A stretch of DNA of 64,000 nt from Angustibacter sp049994355 (lineage in GTDB: Bacteria > Actinomycetota > Actinomycetes > Actinomycetales > Angustibacteraceae), in assembly GCF_049994355.1 (NCBI RefSeq), contig NZ_CP188257.1, forward strand, positions 1,426,001-1,490,000, given 5' to 3'. The translations under genes and the position numbers were made by a program. Under the pieces are notes generated by a model. That model searched no databases and had not been told where the DNA came from. It saw nothing but the letters and a program-made list of their open reading frames with translations. Shown here one piece after another: positions 25,077-33,359 of the stretch; position 1 is the stretch's first letter; each line of letters opens with the position of its first letter.

Positions 25077-25371
25077 AACGACCGCGACGCACGACGACCA
25101 CGACGACCGGAGCGCGCGAGACTTACGAGCATTCGAGTCTCGAGCTCGCGGCTGACCCTGACGAAAGCACAGGCATCTGAGGACTAGTAGACCGGTTTGC
25201 GCGCCCCGGTCTGGCCCGAGCGGCAGGGGTCTGAGCCCGATCGGTCAACGAGCAGCTGCCAGGCTGGCTGGCGTCCAGGCTGGCTGACGTCGAGGCATTC
25301 CCCCTTGCTGCTGAAGCGGTGGCCGCCAGAGCTGTTGGCACTACGACGCTGAACGCCGACACCTCCTAGAC

Positions 25372-25602
25372 ATGCGCCTGCGCGGTCGAGGAACGAAGCC
25401 CCCACTGCGAGAAGCGGTACGAGTTCCTCACCGCAGCCGCGGTCCGAGACGCCCGCCCTGCGGTGAGTGTCCAGCCCACCGCTCGCAGTTGGCCGAGCTC
25501 GTCGCGGCTGCGGGCCGCCAGCGGGCCCCGCCCCGGGGGCCGTCAATGCCGTTGCGGGTTGCCGAACGGACCCTGGCACGGCACGTCAAGAACATTCGCT
25601 GA
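25372..25602 (+). pseudogene. Possible relic of a LuxR-type regulator C terminus
   Basis: The region 25077-25690 has no intact gene. Near its end, one frame reads LAELVAAAGRQR, then 15 unrelated residues, then LRVAERTLARHVKNIR and a stop. LVAAGR.N and VAERTVARHV.NI are the two halves of a LuxR-family recognition helix region, so this looks like a remnant with a frame error between them. An upstream stretch (about 25230-25369) also has coding-like composition ending in NADTS and a stop. The assignment is tentative. Confidence 0.3.
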
Positions 25603-25697
25603 GAGCGCCCTGAGACCTTCGAGATGCGGGGGAGCCCGCGCCGGGCTACATCTTGGGCACCGTGGGTCCCTGCCCACTCCAGTATCGGGAGGTTCAC

Positions 25698-25850
25698 ATG
25701 CCGTTTTGGCTCATCCTCATCGTCGTCGGCGTGATTCTGGCCATCATCGGTTTCGCTGGTGTCGGCAACATCCTCATTTGGATTGGCGTCATCATCTTGG
25801 TCGTCGGCTTGGTCATGACTCTGCTCAGCCGTCGTGGCGGCAGGGTGTAG
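25698..25850 (+). CDS. 50-residue two-helix membrane peptide
   Basis: The frame reads MPFWLILIVVGVILAIIGFA then GVGNILIWIGVIILVVGLVM and a short basic tail LLSRRGGRV. Two transmembrane helices with a G-V-G-N turn fill the protein. A near-perfect ribosome-binding site GGGAGG sits 6 bases before the ATG, so translation is well supported despite the size. Small proteins of this kind occur in many actinobacteria and are often stress-induced; the role is unknown. A weak DosR-like box (25656-25670) precedes it. Confidence 0.8.
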   Translation: MPFWLILIVVGVILAIIGFAGVGNILIWIGVIILVVGLVMTLLSRRGGRV

Positions 25851-26317
25851 CAACCCCGTACTCACGCCGACCGGACGGAGCCACGGAACCGTTGGCGTTG
25901 AACAGCATTGGGCTGCTCCGCCCGTTTCGCCGAGCTGGCACCGGATGGAACCAGTGGGACCCGGCTTTGCCGCGAACCACCCGGCTCGGCCTTTGAAGGA
26001 GGCCCGCGCCGCGTGACTGAGCCGACGGAGCGGAACTGCCAGCCATGCGCAGCGGGCCAGCCATGACGCGCACAGGACGAGCAGGGTTGCGGTTCGGGCC
26101 TGTCTGGGCCAGTTCCAGGATCTGTCGGGCCGCGACGGTGCCCGTGATGGCGGCATCCGCATGAGGACCGTTGGCGCGACGCACGCTTCGTCGGGATCTG
26201 GGCAGTCTCGGCGAAGCTGAAGGGGTGCCTGCCGCGCCGTGCTGGGTGAGCGTGCTCGTTGTCGCCGTCGCGATCACGACCACCTCGACCTGTGCTGCCC
26301 TCGGCCATACTGGCTGG
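25851..26317. other. Intergenic, no supported gene
   Basis: About 470 bp. The frame of the downstream kinase is open back to 26171, but that part has no domain character and I exclude it. CATACT at 26306-26311 is a plausible -10 element for a leaderless transcript that begins at the kinase GTG (26318). Confidence 0.5.
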
Positions 26318-28051
26318 GTGGACGAACCGCCAGGATCCGCTGGACAGGAACCACCGACGTGGCCCCACCTCGGCGCGCTCGAGCTCGAGGACATCCTCGG
26401 CGAGCTGCGCAGCCGGGCGCGTCTGGCGCAGGACGCCCAGCGCAGGATGACTGGTCTGCTGGACGCCGTGGTCGCGGTCAGCTCGGACCTCGACCTGTCA
26501 CTCGTCCTGTCGCGGATCGTGCACTCGGCGTGCGAGCTCGTCGATGCGACCTACGGTGCGCTCGGTGTCCTCGCGCCGCACGGGGAGCGGCTCGTCGAGT
26601 TCGTGACGCAGGGCATCAGCGAGGACGACCGCCGCAAGATCGGTGACCCACCACACGGCCGGGGCGTGCTGGGGTTGCTGATCCGCGATCCCAGACCGCG
26701 TCGGATGCGGGACATCGCAGCGCACCCGGACTCGTACGGGTTTCCGCCGAACCACCCGCCCATGAGCAGCTTCCTCGGCACACCCGTAACCATCCGCGGA
26801 CAGGTATTCGGAAACTTGTACATGTCGGAGAAGCGCGGGGCGCCGGAGTTCACGAAGGACGACGAGGCGATCCTCGTGGCCCTGGCGGCTGCTGCAGGAG
26901 TGGCGATCGACAATGCGCGGCTCTATGACCGGTCCCAACGCGAGGGGCAGCTCTCGGACGCCGTCGGGGAGATGACCCAGCACCTGCTCGAAGATGGGGA
27001 CGCGGAGGCGGCGCTACGGATCATGGCGACGCGCAGCCGGGCGCTGACGGACGCGGACTTCTCGGTGGTCGCCCTCTACGACGACCAACGTCGGCTCTTG
27101 GTCCGCGCTACCAGCGATGAGCGGCCGCACCACGCGGTGGGCCAGCCGCTGGACGCCGGTCGCTGGGAGGACATCGTCGGCGAGCGTGAACCGCTGCTTC
27201 TGCTCACCCACGGCGACGAGACACCGGCCCCGGAGGCCCGGACGGTCCGGCAGCTCGGGGCGGTGGCCGACCAGGGGCCGACCGCGCTCGTCGCCATCGC
27301 GGTGGGCGATGCCGAGCTGGGGCTGCTGGGCGTAGCGTGGCGAACGGACGCCGACAGCGTGGCGGCCGAGTCGGTGGCTCCGTTGCGTGAGTTCGGCCGG
27401 ACGGCGGCACTGGCCCTCGAGGCGGCCTCGGCACGACGGCATCGGGTCAGCATGGAGCTGCTGGAGGACCGTGACCGCATCGCGCGGGACATGCACGACC
27501 ACGTGATCCAGCGGCTCTTCGCGACTGGCCTGTCATTGCAGTCGGCATCGCGGATGACCGAAGACGTCGGTCTCGGCAAGCGCCTGGACGACGCCGTGGA
27601 CGAGCTGGACAGCGCGATCAAGGACATCCGACAGGCGATCTTCGCGCTGCACCGGCCGCTAGGCGGACCGGGCATCCGCGCCGAGCTGGCCGAGCTCATC
27701 GAGCAGGCTGCGGCAGGCTTGGAGTTTGGGCCCGAACTGGACGTCGTCGGCGTTCTGGATGAGTTGCCGGAGCTTCTTGAGGCGGAGATGCTCGCCGTCG
27801 TGCGCGAGGGGTTGGCCAACGTGGTCCGACACGCGCAAGCCAGCTGGTGCGCCGTGCATGTGGGGGTGCTCGAGCGGCTGCTCGTGCGGATCGAGGACGA
27901 CGGACTTGGGGTGCAGCCGGATGTCCAGCGCAGCGGTCTGGCGAACCTCGTGCGACGGGCCGAGCGGCTCGGCGGCACGCTTCGGGTGGAATCGCGCGAG
28001 CCGAGTGGCTGCAAGGTCACCTGGGAGGTGCCGCTCGCGTCGACAGACTGA
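26318..28051 (+). CDS. DevS/DosT-like two-GAF sensor histidine kinase
   Basis: The protein has 577 residues from GTG at 26318. GAF-A (about 50-200) matches the haem-binding GAF of mycobacterial DevS/DosT: RLVEFVTQGI, GRGVLGLLIRDPRPRRM, GFPPNHPPMSSFLGTPV, VFGNLYMSEK. The His of NHPPM (residue 146) corresponds to the proximal haem ligand region of DevS (His149), so O2, NO or CO sensing is inferred. GAF-B follows (about 215-380), then the HisKA_3 helix DRIARDMHDHVIQRLFATGL with the phosphorylated His, and a HATPase_c domain (VREGLANVVRHAQ, IEDDGLGV, GLANLVRRA). No response regulator gene is adjacent, so like DosT it may signal to a DevR encoded elsewhere. Stress genes follow directly. Confidence 0.9.
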   Translation: MDEPPGSAGQEPPTWPHLGALELEDILGELRSRARLAQDAQRRMTGLLDAVVAVSSDLDLSLVLSRIVHSACELVDATYGALGVLAPHGERLVEFVTQGISEDDRRKIGDPPHGRGVLGLLIRDPRPRRMRDIAAHPDSYGFPPNHPPMSSFLGTPVTIRGQVFGNLYMSEKRGAPEFTKDDEAILVALAAAAGVAIDNARLYDRSQREGQLSDAVGEMTQHLLEDGDAEAALRIMATRSRALTDADFSVVALYDDQRRLLVRATSDERPHHAVGQPLDAGRWEDIVGEREPLLLLTHGDETPAPEARTVRQLGAVADQGPTALVAIAVGDAELGLLGVAWRTDADSVAAESVAPLREFGRTAALALEAASARRHRVSMELLEDRDRIARDMHDHVIQRLFATGLSLQSASRMTEDVGLGKRLDDAVDELDSAIKDIRQAIFALHRPLGGPGIRAELAELIEQAAAGLEFGPELDVVGVLDELPELLEAEMLAVVREGLANVVRHAQASWCAVHVGVLERLLVRIEDDGLGVQPDVQRSGLANLVRRAERLGGTLRVESREPSGCKVTWEVPLASTD

Positions 28052-28155
28052 GGCGGTCAACGACTGCGGCCCAACTTCGCCTGTGTGGCACCGAACACCC
28101 CGCTTGCGCCGGCAGCGATGGCGCTGACGAGCCTCCTCGGACTGGCCTGAGGGGC

Positions 28156-28170
28156 GGGACGTTCGGCCCT
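28156..28170 (+). promoter_or_regulatory. DosR/DevR-like box 1
   Basis: GGGAC-GTTC-GGCCC-T. Two GGGAC/GNCYC half-sites are separated by 4 bp, the spacing of the mycobacterial DosR core. The box ends 34 nt before the ATG at 28205. The same arrangement recurs at 30345, 31792 and 33345. Confidence 0.65.
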
Positions 28171-28204
28171 GTGCACGGTGGCTGAGCAGGACGAGGCTCG
28201 GGGC

Positions 28205-28675
28205 ATGACCACGGTCAAGAACGCGGAACTCTCTGCGGTTGCGTCATCGTCCGTCCGCCGGTTAGGCCCGGACGTCGTCGCCGGCCTCGTGCGCGACGGC
28301 AACGCGTACCACGTGGCGAGGGCAGCCGTCCGCGAGGCGGCGCACCGCTCCAGCCGGGTGCGGTTCATCCAGGTCGCCCCACCTGGGTTGAGCGTGGAGG
28401 AGCGCGCGAGCGTCGACGGCGCCACGTTCCGGTCGGCGCTGCGAGCCTTGCACGGTCTGCATCCCGTGCCCTGCACGTTCGAGGTGCTGCACGGCGACCC
28501 TGGGCAGGTCCTGGTCCGGCACAGTATGGACGCGGCTCTGCTCGTTGTGGGTCGCGATCTGCGCCCCGAGCACGAAGACCAAGTCGATGGGCACGACGTC
28601 GCCCGGCAGTGCCAGGAGAATGCAGGCTGCGACGTCCTCATCGTCTTCGGTGACGGGTCCGCGACCACAGAATGA
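28205..28675 (+). CDS. Divergent universal stress protein
   Basis: The protein has 156 residues. It has the alpha/beta order of a single USP domain: VARAAVREAAHRSSRVRFIQ after the first loop, then FEVLHGDPGQVLVRHSMDAALLVVGRDL and a terminal strand CDVLIVF. The usual nucleotide loop G-x2-G-x9-G-S/T is not intact, so it may not bind ATP. The start ATG 28205 is preceded by GAGG and by a DosR-like box. The next USP gene begins at or just after its stop, so the two are co-transcribed. Confidence 0.75.
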   Translation: MTTVKNAELSAVASSSVRRLGPDVVAGLVRDGNAYHVARAAVREAAHRSSRVRFIQVAPPGLSVEERASVDGATFRSALRALHGLHPVPCTFEVLHGDPGQVLVRHSMDAALLVVGRDLRPEHEDQVDGHDVARQCQENAGCDVLIVFGDGSATTE

Positions 28676-28686
28676 GAGGTACGACC

Positions 28687-29601
28687 GTGATCATCGAAAC
28701 CCCTGCCCGCCCCGTGGTCGTCGGCGTCGACGGCTCGACCGCGTCCAGCGCGGCCGTGACCTGGGCGTGCGCCGCAGCGGCAAGCCTGAACCGTCCCCTG
28801 CACGTCGTGCACGCCTTCGTGGTGGGCGCGACGTACCCCGGTGTTGGCGGCCTCGGCCCGCTGTCGGTTGCCGACCGGCGCGACCTTGAGGCAATCGCCG
28901 CGGCGACCCTCGAGGAGGCCGTCGGCAGCGCCCGTGCACGGGCACCAGCCCTGACCATCTCCAGCGATGCGGTCTCCGGCAGCGCGGGAAAGGTGCTCGT
29001 CGACGCCTCCGAGACTGCGCACATCGTTGTCGTCGGCGCCCGCGGGCTCGGGTCGGTGATGGGACTGTTGCTCGGGTCCGTGTCGACGTGGACGGCGATG
29101 CATGCCGAATGCCCGGTCGTCGTTGTCAAGGGCAGCAAGGACGGCCAGGACCGCGCGGCCCCGTTGCACCGCGGGGGTGTCGTCGTCGGCATCGACGGAT
29201 CCGCCAACAGCCAGCTCTGCCTGGACTACGCCTTCGAGCACGCCGCCGCCGTAGGCGTCCCGCTGGACGTCTTGCACGCCTGGTCGCTCGAGCGGCCCGC
29301 GTACTCAGCCCGGCCGGGGGCGGCCTTCGCTGCGGTGGAGGCCACCGAGCAGCGGCACCAGCTGCTACTCAGCGAGGCGCTGGCCGGCTGGACGGAGAAG
29401 TATCCGGACGTCGTCCTTCGGACCTCACTCGTGCACGGCCTAGCGGTGCCGGCGCTGCTGGAGCGCGCCGAGGACGCCGAGCTGTTGGTGGTGGGGTCGC
29501 GTGGCCGCGGCGGCGTCGCCAACCTCGTGCTCGACTCCGTCAGCCACACCGTGCTGCAGCGTGCCGCCAGCCCGGTCGCGGTCGTGCGGGGCCGGCGATG
29601 A
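28687..29601 (+). CDS. Tandem-domain universal stress protein
   Basis: The protein has 304 residues. Two USP domains are present: VVVGVDGSTASSAAVTWA to GARGLGSVMGLLLGSVSTWT, and VVVGIDGSANSQLCLDYAFE to GSRGRGGVANLVLDSVSHTV. Both carry the ATP-binding G-x2-G-x9-G/S pattern or a close variant. Two-domain USPs are typical members of actinobacterial DosR-type regulons. The start is GTG 28687, which has GAGAGG upstream; an ATG at 28672 overlapping the previous stop would add five residues. It is the second gene of the operon behind box 1. Confidence 0.92.
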   Translation: MIIETPARPVVVGVDGSTASSAAVTWACAAAASLNRPLHVVHAFVVGATYPGVGGLGPLSVADRRDLEAIAAATLEEAVGSARARAPALTISSDAVSGSAGKVLVDASETAHIVVVGARGLGSVMGLLLGSVSTWTAMHAECPVVVVKGSKDGQDRAAPLHRGGVVVGIDGSANSQLCLDYAFEHAAAVGVPLDVLHAWSLERPAYSARPGAAFAAVEATEQRHQLLLSEALAGWTEKYPDVVLRTSLVHGLAVPALLERAEDAELLVVGSRGRGGVANLVLDSVSHTVLQRAASPVAVVRGRR

Positions 29602-29619
29602 GCGCGCGAGCCGGCCTCG

Positions 29620-30055
29620 GTGCTCTCCGCGAGCCAGGCGTGGCAGTTGCTCCGCGGCGCTCCATTCGGACGGCTGGCCGTCGTCCTGGACGCGTGCCCC
29701 GACATCTTCCCGGTCAACCACGTCGTCGACCACGGCTCGGTGGTGTTCCGCACCGAAGTCGGCGCCAAGCTGATCGGATCCGACGGGCAGCAGGTGGCCT
29801 ACGAGGCCGACGGCTTCGACGTCCACGCCCAAACAGGCCTGGAGCGTCGTGGTCAAGGGCCGCGCACGTCAGCTGCGTCAGCTGCACGAGGTCGTCCACT
29901 CGTTCGGCCTTCCCCTTGAGTCGTGGCAGGCCGGGCCCAAGCCACGCTACGTTCGGATCGAGGTCGAGCAGATCACCGGACGGCGGCTCGCGTCCGCCGG
30001 CCCGGACACCGTCGTCGACGTGCGGTCGGCCCTTCAGTGCGCCGACTTGGAGTAG
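29620..30055 (+). pseudogene. Pyridoxamine-5'-phosphate-oxidase-like flavin reductase/nitroreductase, frameshifted
   Basis: The first frame (29620-about 29838) reads WQLLRGAPFGRLAVVLDA, DIFPVNHVVDHGSVVFRTE and YEADGFDVHAQTG. After one extra C in the run GGCCTGG near 29838-29841 the sequence continues in a second frame: WSVVVKGRARQLRQLHEV, then PRYVRIEVEQITGRRL. Together they make a typical 140-residue PNPOx-like protein of the type found with USPs and in DosR regulons. The gene follows the tandem USP by 18 bp. It is either a recent pseudogene or a base-call error. The first in-frame start is GTG 29620; a few N-terminal residues may be missing. Confidence 0.75.
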
Positions 30056-30394
30056 GCAAGCGGCTCCTGCCTGGCCGTTCACCTGAGCCAGCGGTGATGC
30101 CGGATGATTGTCAGCCGCTCCCACCAGCGACCAAGCCGCAGAGTTCGACCCGCGCCCGGCGAGGAACAGCGCCACGAGCGTGAGGGCGGAGATGATGTGC
30201 TCGTCCCTGAACGGGTTGTTCGCCGGAGGCACGCGCTCCACACCAGCACCAGCACGGTGACGCGGCGATGACGTGCCGAGCTTGGGGAACCTGAAGCTGG
30301 GATGACCGCCGTTGATCCAGGCAGCCGTGCTCGCCGCTGCTCGGGGGACCTTCGGCCCTGATAGGGCCGACCGAGCCGGCGCACGCTTGGTCGT
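30056..30394. other. Intergenic region with promoter of the SPFH gene
   Basis: About 340 bp without a gene. Only the DosR-like box at 30345-30359 is recognisable; the remainder shows no coding pattern in any frame. Confidence 0.6.
30345..30359 (+). promoter_or_regulatory. DosR/DevR-like box 2
   Basis: GGGAC-CTTC-GGCCC-T, differing from box 1 by a single base. It ends 35 nt before the ATG of the SPFH gene at 30395. Confidence 0.65.
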
Positions 30395-31258
30395 ATGAGC
30401 ACCGCTCTGATCGTGATCCTCGTCCTGTTGGCCCTCTTGCTCGTCCTGGGGCTCGTCATGGCCCTGAAGATCGTCAAGCAGTACGAGCAGGGGGTGCTCT
30501 TCCGGCTCGGCCAGGTGCGCGGTGAGCGGGGGCCAGGGCTGCACGTGGTGATCCCGTTCGTCGACGTCCTGCACCGGGTGTCGCTTCGGATCGTGACGAT
30601 GCCGATCCAGTCCCAGGGAATCATCACGCGCGACAACGTGAGCGTCGACGTGTCAGCGGTCGCCTACTTCAGGGTCGTCGACCCAGTGAAGTCGGTCGTC
30701 GCCATCGAGAACGTCTACGCAGCCATTGATCAGATCGCCCAGACCACGCTGCGCAAGGTCGTCGGTCAGCACACGCTCGATCAAACCCTGTCCGAGACGG
30801 ACAAGATCAACCTGGACATCCGGGCCATCCTCGACGTCACCACCGTCGACTGGGGCGTCGAGGTGACCTTGGTGGAACTCAAGGACATCCAGCTACCAGA
30901 GACCATGAAGCGTGCCATGGCCCGCCAGGCCGAGGCGGAGCGAGAGAAGCGCGCCAAGATCATCAACGCCGAGGGCGAGTCGCTGGCGGCAGCTGCGCTC
31001 GGTGAGGCCTCCGACACGATGATGGCGCATCCCCTCGCGCTTCAGCTGCGCAATCTGCAGAGCTTGGTCGAGCTCGGCGTCGACAAGAACACGACGGTCG
31101 TCTTTCCTGCGCCACTGATGAGCACCATCGCCGAGCTCGGCGCGTTCCTGGCCCGCGAGGCCGCGGCCGCAGCCGGCCCACCGGCTCCCGCGCGGACTCT
31201 GCCGAGTCCGCCGCTCATCCCGGTCGCCACCAACGGCGCCGTACCGGCCTCGGTCTGA
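30395..31258 (+). CDS. SPFH/Band-7 (stomatin/slipin) membrane protein
   Basis: The protein has 287 residues. One N-terminal transmembrane helix (ALIVILVLLALLLVLGLVMA) is followed by the Band-7 domain: YEQGVLFRLGQVRGERGPGL, IPFVDVLHRVSLR, VDVSAVAYFRVVDP, TLRKVVGQHTLDQTLSE and the coiled-coil flotillin-like segment AMARQAEAEREKRAKIINAE. The length and the RQAEAEREKRA motif match bacterial slipins, which organise membrane microdomains and often pair with NfeD proteins; no nfeD is nearby. A Pro/Ala-rich tail follows. A LapA-like gene is downstream by 10 bp. Control by the DosR-like box is inferred. Confidence 0.93.
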   Translation: MSTALIVILVLLALLLVLGLVMALKIVKQYEQGVLFRLGQVRGERGPGLHVVIPFVDVLHRVSLRIVTMPIQSQGIITRDNVSVDVSAVAYFRVVDPVKSVVAIENVYAAIDQIAQTTLRKVVGQHTLDQTLSETDKINLDIRAILDVTTVDWGVEVTLVELKDIQLPETMKRAMARQAEAEREKRAKIINAEGESLAAAALGEASDTMMAHPLALQLRNLQSLVELGVDKNTTVVFPAPLMSTIAELGAFLAREAAAAAGPPAPARTLPSPPLIPVATNGAVPASV

Positions 31259-31268
31259 GGAGAGCGCC

Positions 31269-31577
31269 ATGACGACGTCAGCAGCGCAGAACGACCCAGT
31301 CGCCGATGCGTCTGGTGACGACGGGCCGGCACCCGGAGGTGGCCTAACGAAGGTCAGCGCCGTGTGGGTGGCTGTCGGCGTCGGGCTGCTCTGCCTCGTC
31401 CTGTTGCTGGTGTTCGTCCTACAGAACCTGCAACGAAGCCAGGTGCATTTCCTGGGCCTCAACGAATCGCTGCCGCTCGGTCTGGCGCTGCTTGTCGCGG
31501 CCACCGCGGGTGGTGTGGTCGTCGGGGTCGCCGGTGTGGCTCGCGTCGTGCAGCTGCGCCATGCCGCTCACCGGTAG
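31269..31577 (+). CDS. LapA-domain (DUF1049) membrane protein
   Basis: The protein has 102 residues. A disordered N terminus (30 residues) precedes two transmembrane helices: VWVAVGVGLLCLVLLLVFVL, then QNLQRSQVHFLG, then LPLGLALLVAATAGGVVVGV. The Q-N-x-x-x-V-x-F segment after helix 1 is the LapA hallmark. Homologues help assemble lipopolysaccharide in Gram-negatives; in actinobacteria the role is unknown. AGGAGAG precedes the ATG and the gene follows the SPFH gene closely, so they are one transcription unit. Confidence 0.85.
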   Translation: MTTSAAQNDPVADASGDDGPAPGGGLTKVSAVWVAVGVGLLCLVLLLVFVLQNLQRSQVHFLGLNESLPLGLALLVAATAGGVVVGVAGVARVVQLRHAAHR

Positions 31578-31791
31578 CGCACGGTCGGCTCAGAGAAAGC
31601 GCTACGCGCTGCCCGGCAGCGGTGCGAGCACCCCCCGTCCGCTCGATGTCTGCGGGGGGCACGGCGAGGTCGATCGCGAACGTGCCACGCAGCAACGCGC
31701 TGTGTACCTGGGCTGATTCCGTTCGTCCGCGCCAGGGAGGAGGGCCTGGCCGTGACAACTCTTCCATCTCCTCATCCACAGGCCTTGCAAC

Positions 31792-31806
31792 GGGACCAAC
31801 GGCCTT
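31792..31806 (+). promoter_or_regulatory. DosR/DevR-like box 3
   Basis: GGGAC-CAAC-GGCCT-T. It ends 33 nt before the ATG of the USP gene at 31840. Confidence 0.6.
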
Positions 31807-31839
31807 GTCTAGATCCTTCGGAGTTGGCACGATCCGCAC

Positions 31840-32715
31840 ATGGACACCACGACGCTCGTGCCCGAATCAGTGGACGGCCACGTCATTCTCGCTTTCGACG
31901 GGTCGCCGGATTCCGAACGAGCTGTCCGGTGGGCGGTGGAGATCGCGCAGGACCTGAAGTGCCCGCTCACCGTGGTCACCGCGCGAGACCTATCGCGTCA
32001 GTGGCCGGCGATGGTCGGTGGGTCGCAGGAGTGGGACGACGTCGCAAGCGAACGACTGGGCCGTGCGACCGCGCAGGTGGGGCAGCATGGGGGACTCGCA
32101 CCCCAGGTCATTGCGACGAAGCAACCACCGGTGCAGGCCCTGCGGGACCTCAGCACCACCGCACGGATGGTAGTGCTCGGCGCGCGGGGACACACCCGAG
32201 TCGGAGGCACGCTGGTGGGCTCGGTCAGCCAGCACCTGGTCCAGCACGCCTCCTGCTCCGTTGCGGTGGTCCGAGAGCCGGCGAGCACGCAGTCACGCGA
32301 CGTCGTGGTCGGTGTCGATGGCAGCGAGGAGAACCAGGCCGCAGTCAAACTCGCCTTCGAGGTTGCGGCCGCTCGGGGCGTCGGCGTGGTTGCAGTGTTC
32401 GGCTGGCATCCCGACTCTGGCGAGCGTCCGATCGGCCGGTTGCCTTTGTCAGGCGATGTCGTCGACCACGTGCACGCTGGAGAGCAGCTTGTGGAAGCGG
32501 CCGTCGAGCCCTGGCAGAGACGCTACCCGGGGGTCGAGGTGCTCGTGGAAGCCGTCCCCATCCATCCGAGCCGACTGCTGAGCGATGCGTCGGCGCATCG
32601 CGGTCTGGTCGTCGTCGGTTCCCGGGGACGGGGTGCCTTCACCGGCATGCTTCTCGGCTCCGTGAGCCAGTCGGTACTCGCTCACGCGCACAGCCCAGTG
32701 ATCGTGGCCCGTTAA
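31840..32715 (+). CDS. Tandem-domain universal stress protein
   Basis: The protein has 291 residues. The first USP domain runs from HVILAFDGSPDSERAVRWAV to GARGHTRVGGTLVGSVSQHL, the second from VVVGVDGSEENQAAVKLAFE to GSRGRGAFTGMLLGSVSQSV; both end with a hydrophobic V-x-V-V strand. The G-x2-G-x9-G-S signature is intact in both, so ATP binding is expected. Monocistronic, with its own DosR-like box. It is the third USP in 4.5 kb. Confidence 0.93.
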   Translation: MDTTTLVPESVDGHVILAFDGSPDSERAVRWAVEIAQDLKCPLTVVTARDLSRQWPAMVGGSQEWDDVASERLGRATAQVGQHGGLAPQVIATKQPPVQALRDLSTTARMVVLGARGHTRVGGTLVGSVSQHLVQHASCSVAVVREPASTQSRDVVVGVDGSEENQAAVKLAFEVAAARGVGVVAVFGWHPDSGERPIGRLPLSGDVVDHVHAGEQLVEAAVEPWQRRYPGVEVLVEAVPIHPSRLLSDASAHRGLVVVGSRGRGAFTGMLLGSVSQSVLAHAHSPVIVAR

Positions 32716-32898
32716 TTCAGTCGAACGCAGCTTCGCCTCACGACGGCGTCCGGTCAGGTCGAAGGTCCTGACGTGCGCCAGACATGGTCGACGAACGCCA
32801 GCGCGCCAGCACAGTCGAGAGTTCGGCGAGGACTCTGCCCGAGATCGCCGGCTGGACGTGGCCGCACAGCTGAGTTCCCGCCGGCAGGCCTGCTCCGG

Positions 32899-33309
32899 TC
32901 ACGGCCGCAAGCGGAGCGGGTGGCGACTCGTGTGCGTTTCGTGGACGCGATCGAGTTCGGTCATTACGCGCACCCGGTCTCCATCGTGCACCACATGGGC
33001 GACCCCGTCGTGATCGGCGCCTTCCAGTCGCAGTCGGATGGGATGGGGTTCCTCGAAGTTGCGCCACCAGGTCTTGCTCTCGGCCATGCCGACCTCGATT
33101 CGCACGGTCCGCCCCTCGGCGACGTACAACGCGACGAGCTGGTGCGGCTGGCCGGTCCGGCGCCCCAGATACTCGACAACCGCGAACCGGCGCCCAAGGC
33201 GTTCGCCGGCCGAGCTGTGCAGCAACGGGATGAGGAACCGGTTGGCCACGCCGTTCATCACGGCGACGGCGTTGGCTACGGAGAACGTTCGTACGCGGAC
33301 CGATGTCAT
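32899..33309 (-). CDS. Deazaflavin-dependent nitroreductase (Ddn) family protein
   Basis: The protein has 136 residues. Family features: RFAVVEYLGRRTGQPHQLVA (split-barrel strand after the N-terminal helix) and MAESKTWWRNFEEPHPIRLR, the W-R-N-L/F-x-x-P motif of F420H2-dependent Ddn/FGD-like quinone reductases. It would use F420H2 to reduce quinones or nitro compounds. It is divergent from nothing close; its own promoter carries a DosR-like box at the same distance as the USP genes. The sequence after HETHTSRHPL may be a non-conserved tail. Confidence 0.85.
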   Translation of the reverse strand: MTSVRVRTFSVANAVAVMNGVANRFLIPLLHSSAGERLGRRFAVVEYLGRRTGQPHQLVALYVAEGRTVRIEVGMAESKTWWRNFEEPHPIRLRLEGADHDGVAHVVHDGDRVRVMTELDRVHETHTSRHPLRLRP

Positions 33310-33344
33310 GGGTCCAAGCGTCCTTCGTGCTCCGCTGTCGGGGC

Positions 33345-33359
33345 AGAGTCGAACGTCCC
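33345..33359 (-). promoter_or_regulatory. DosR/DevR-like box 4
   Basis: Read on the minus strand: GGGAC-GTTC-GACTC-T. It ends 35 nt before the start codon at 33309. Confidence 0.6.
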
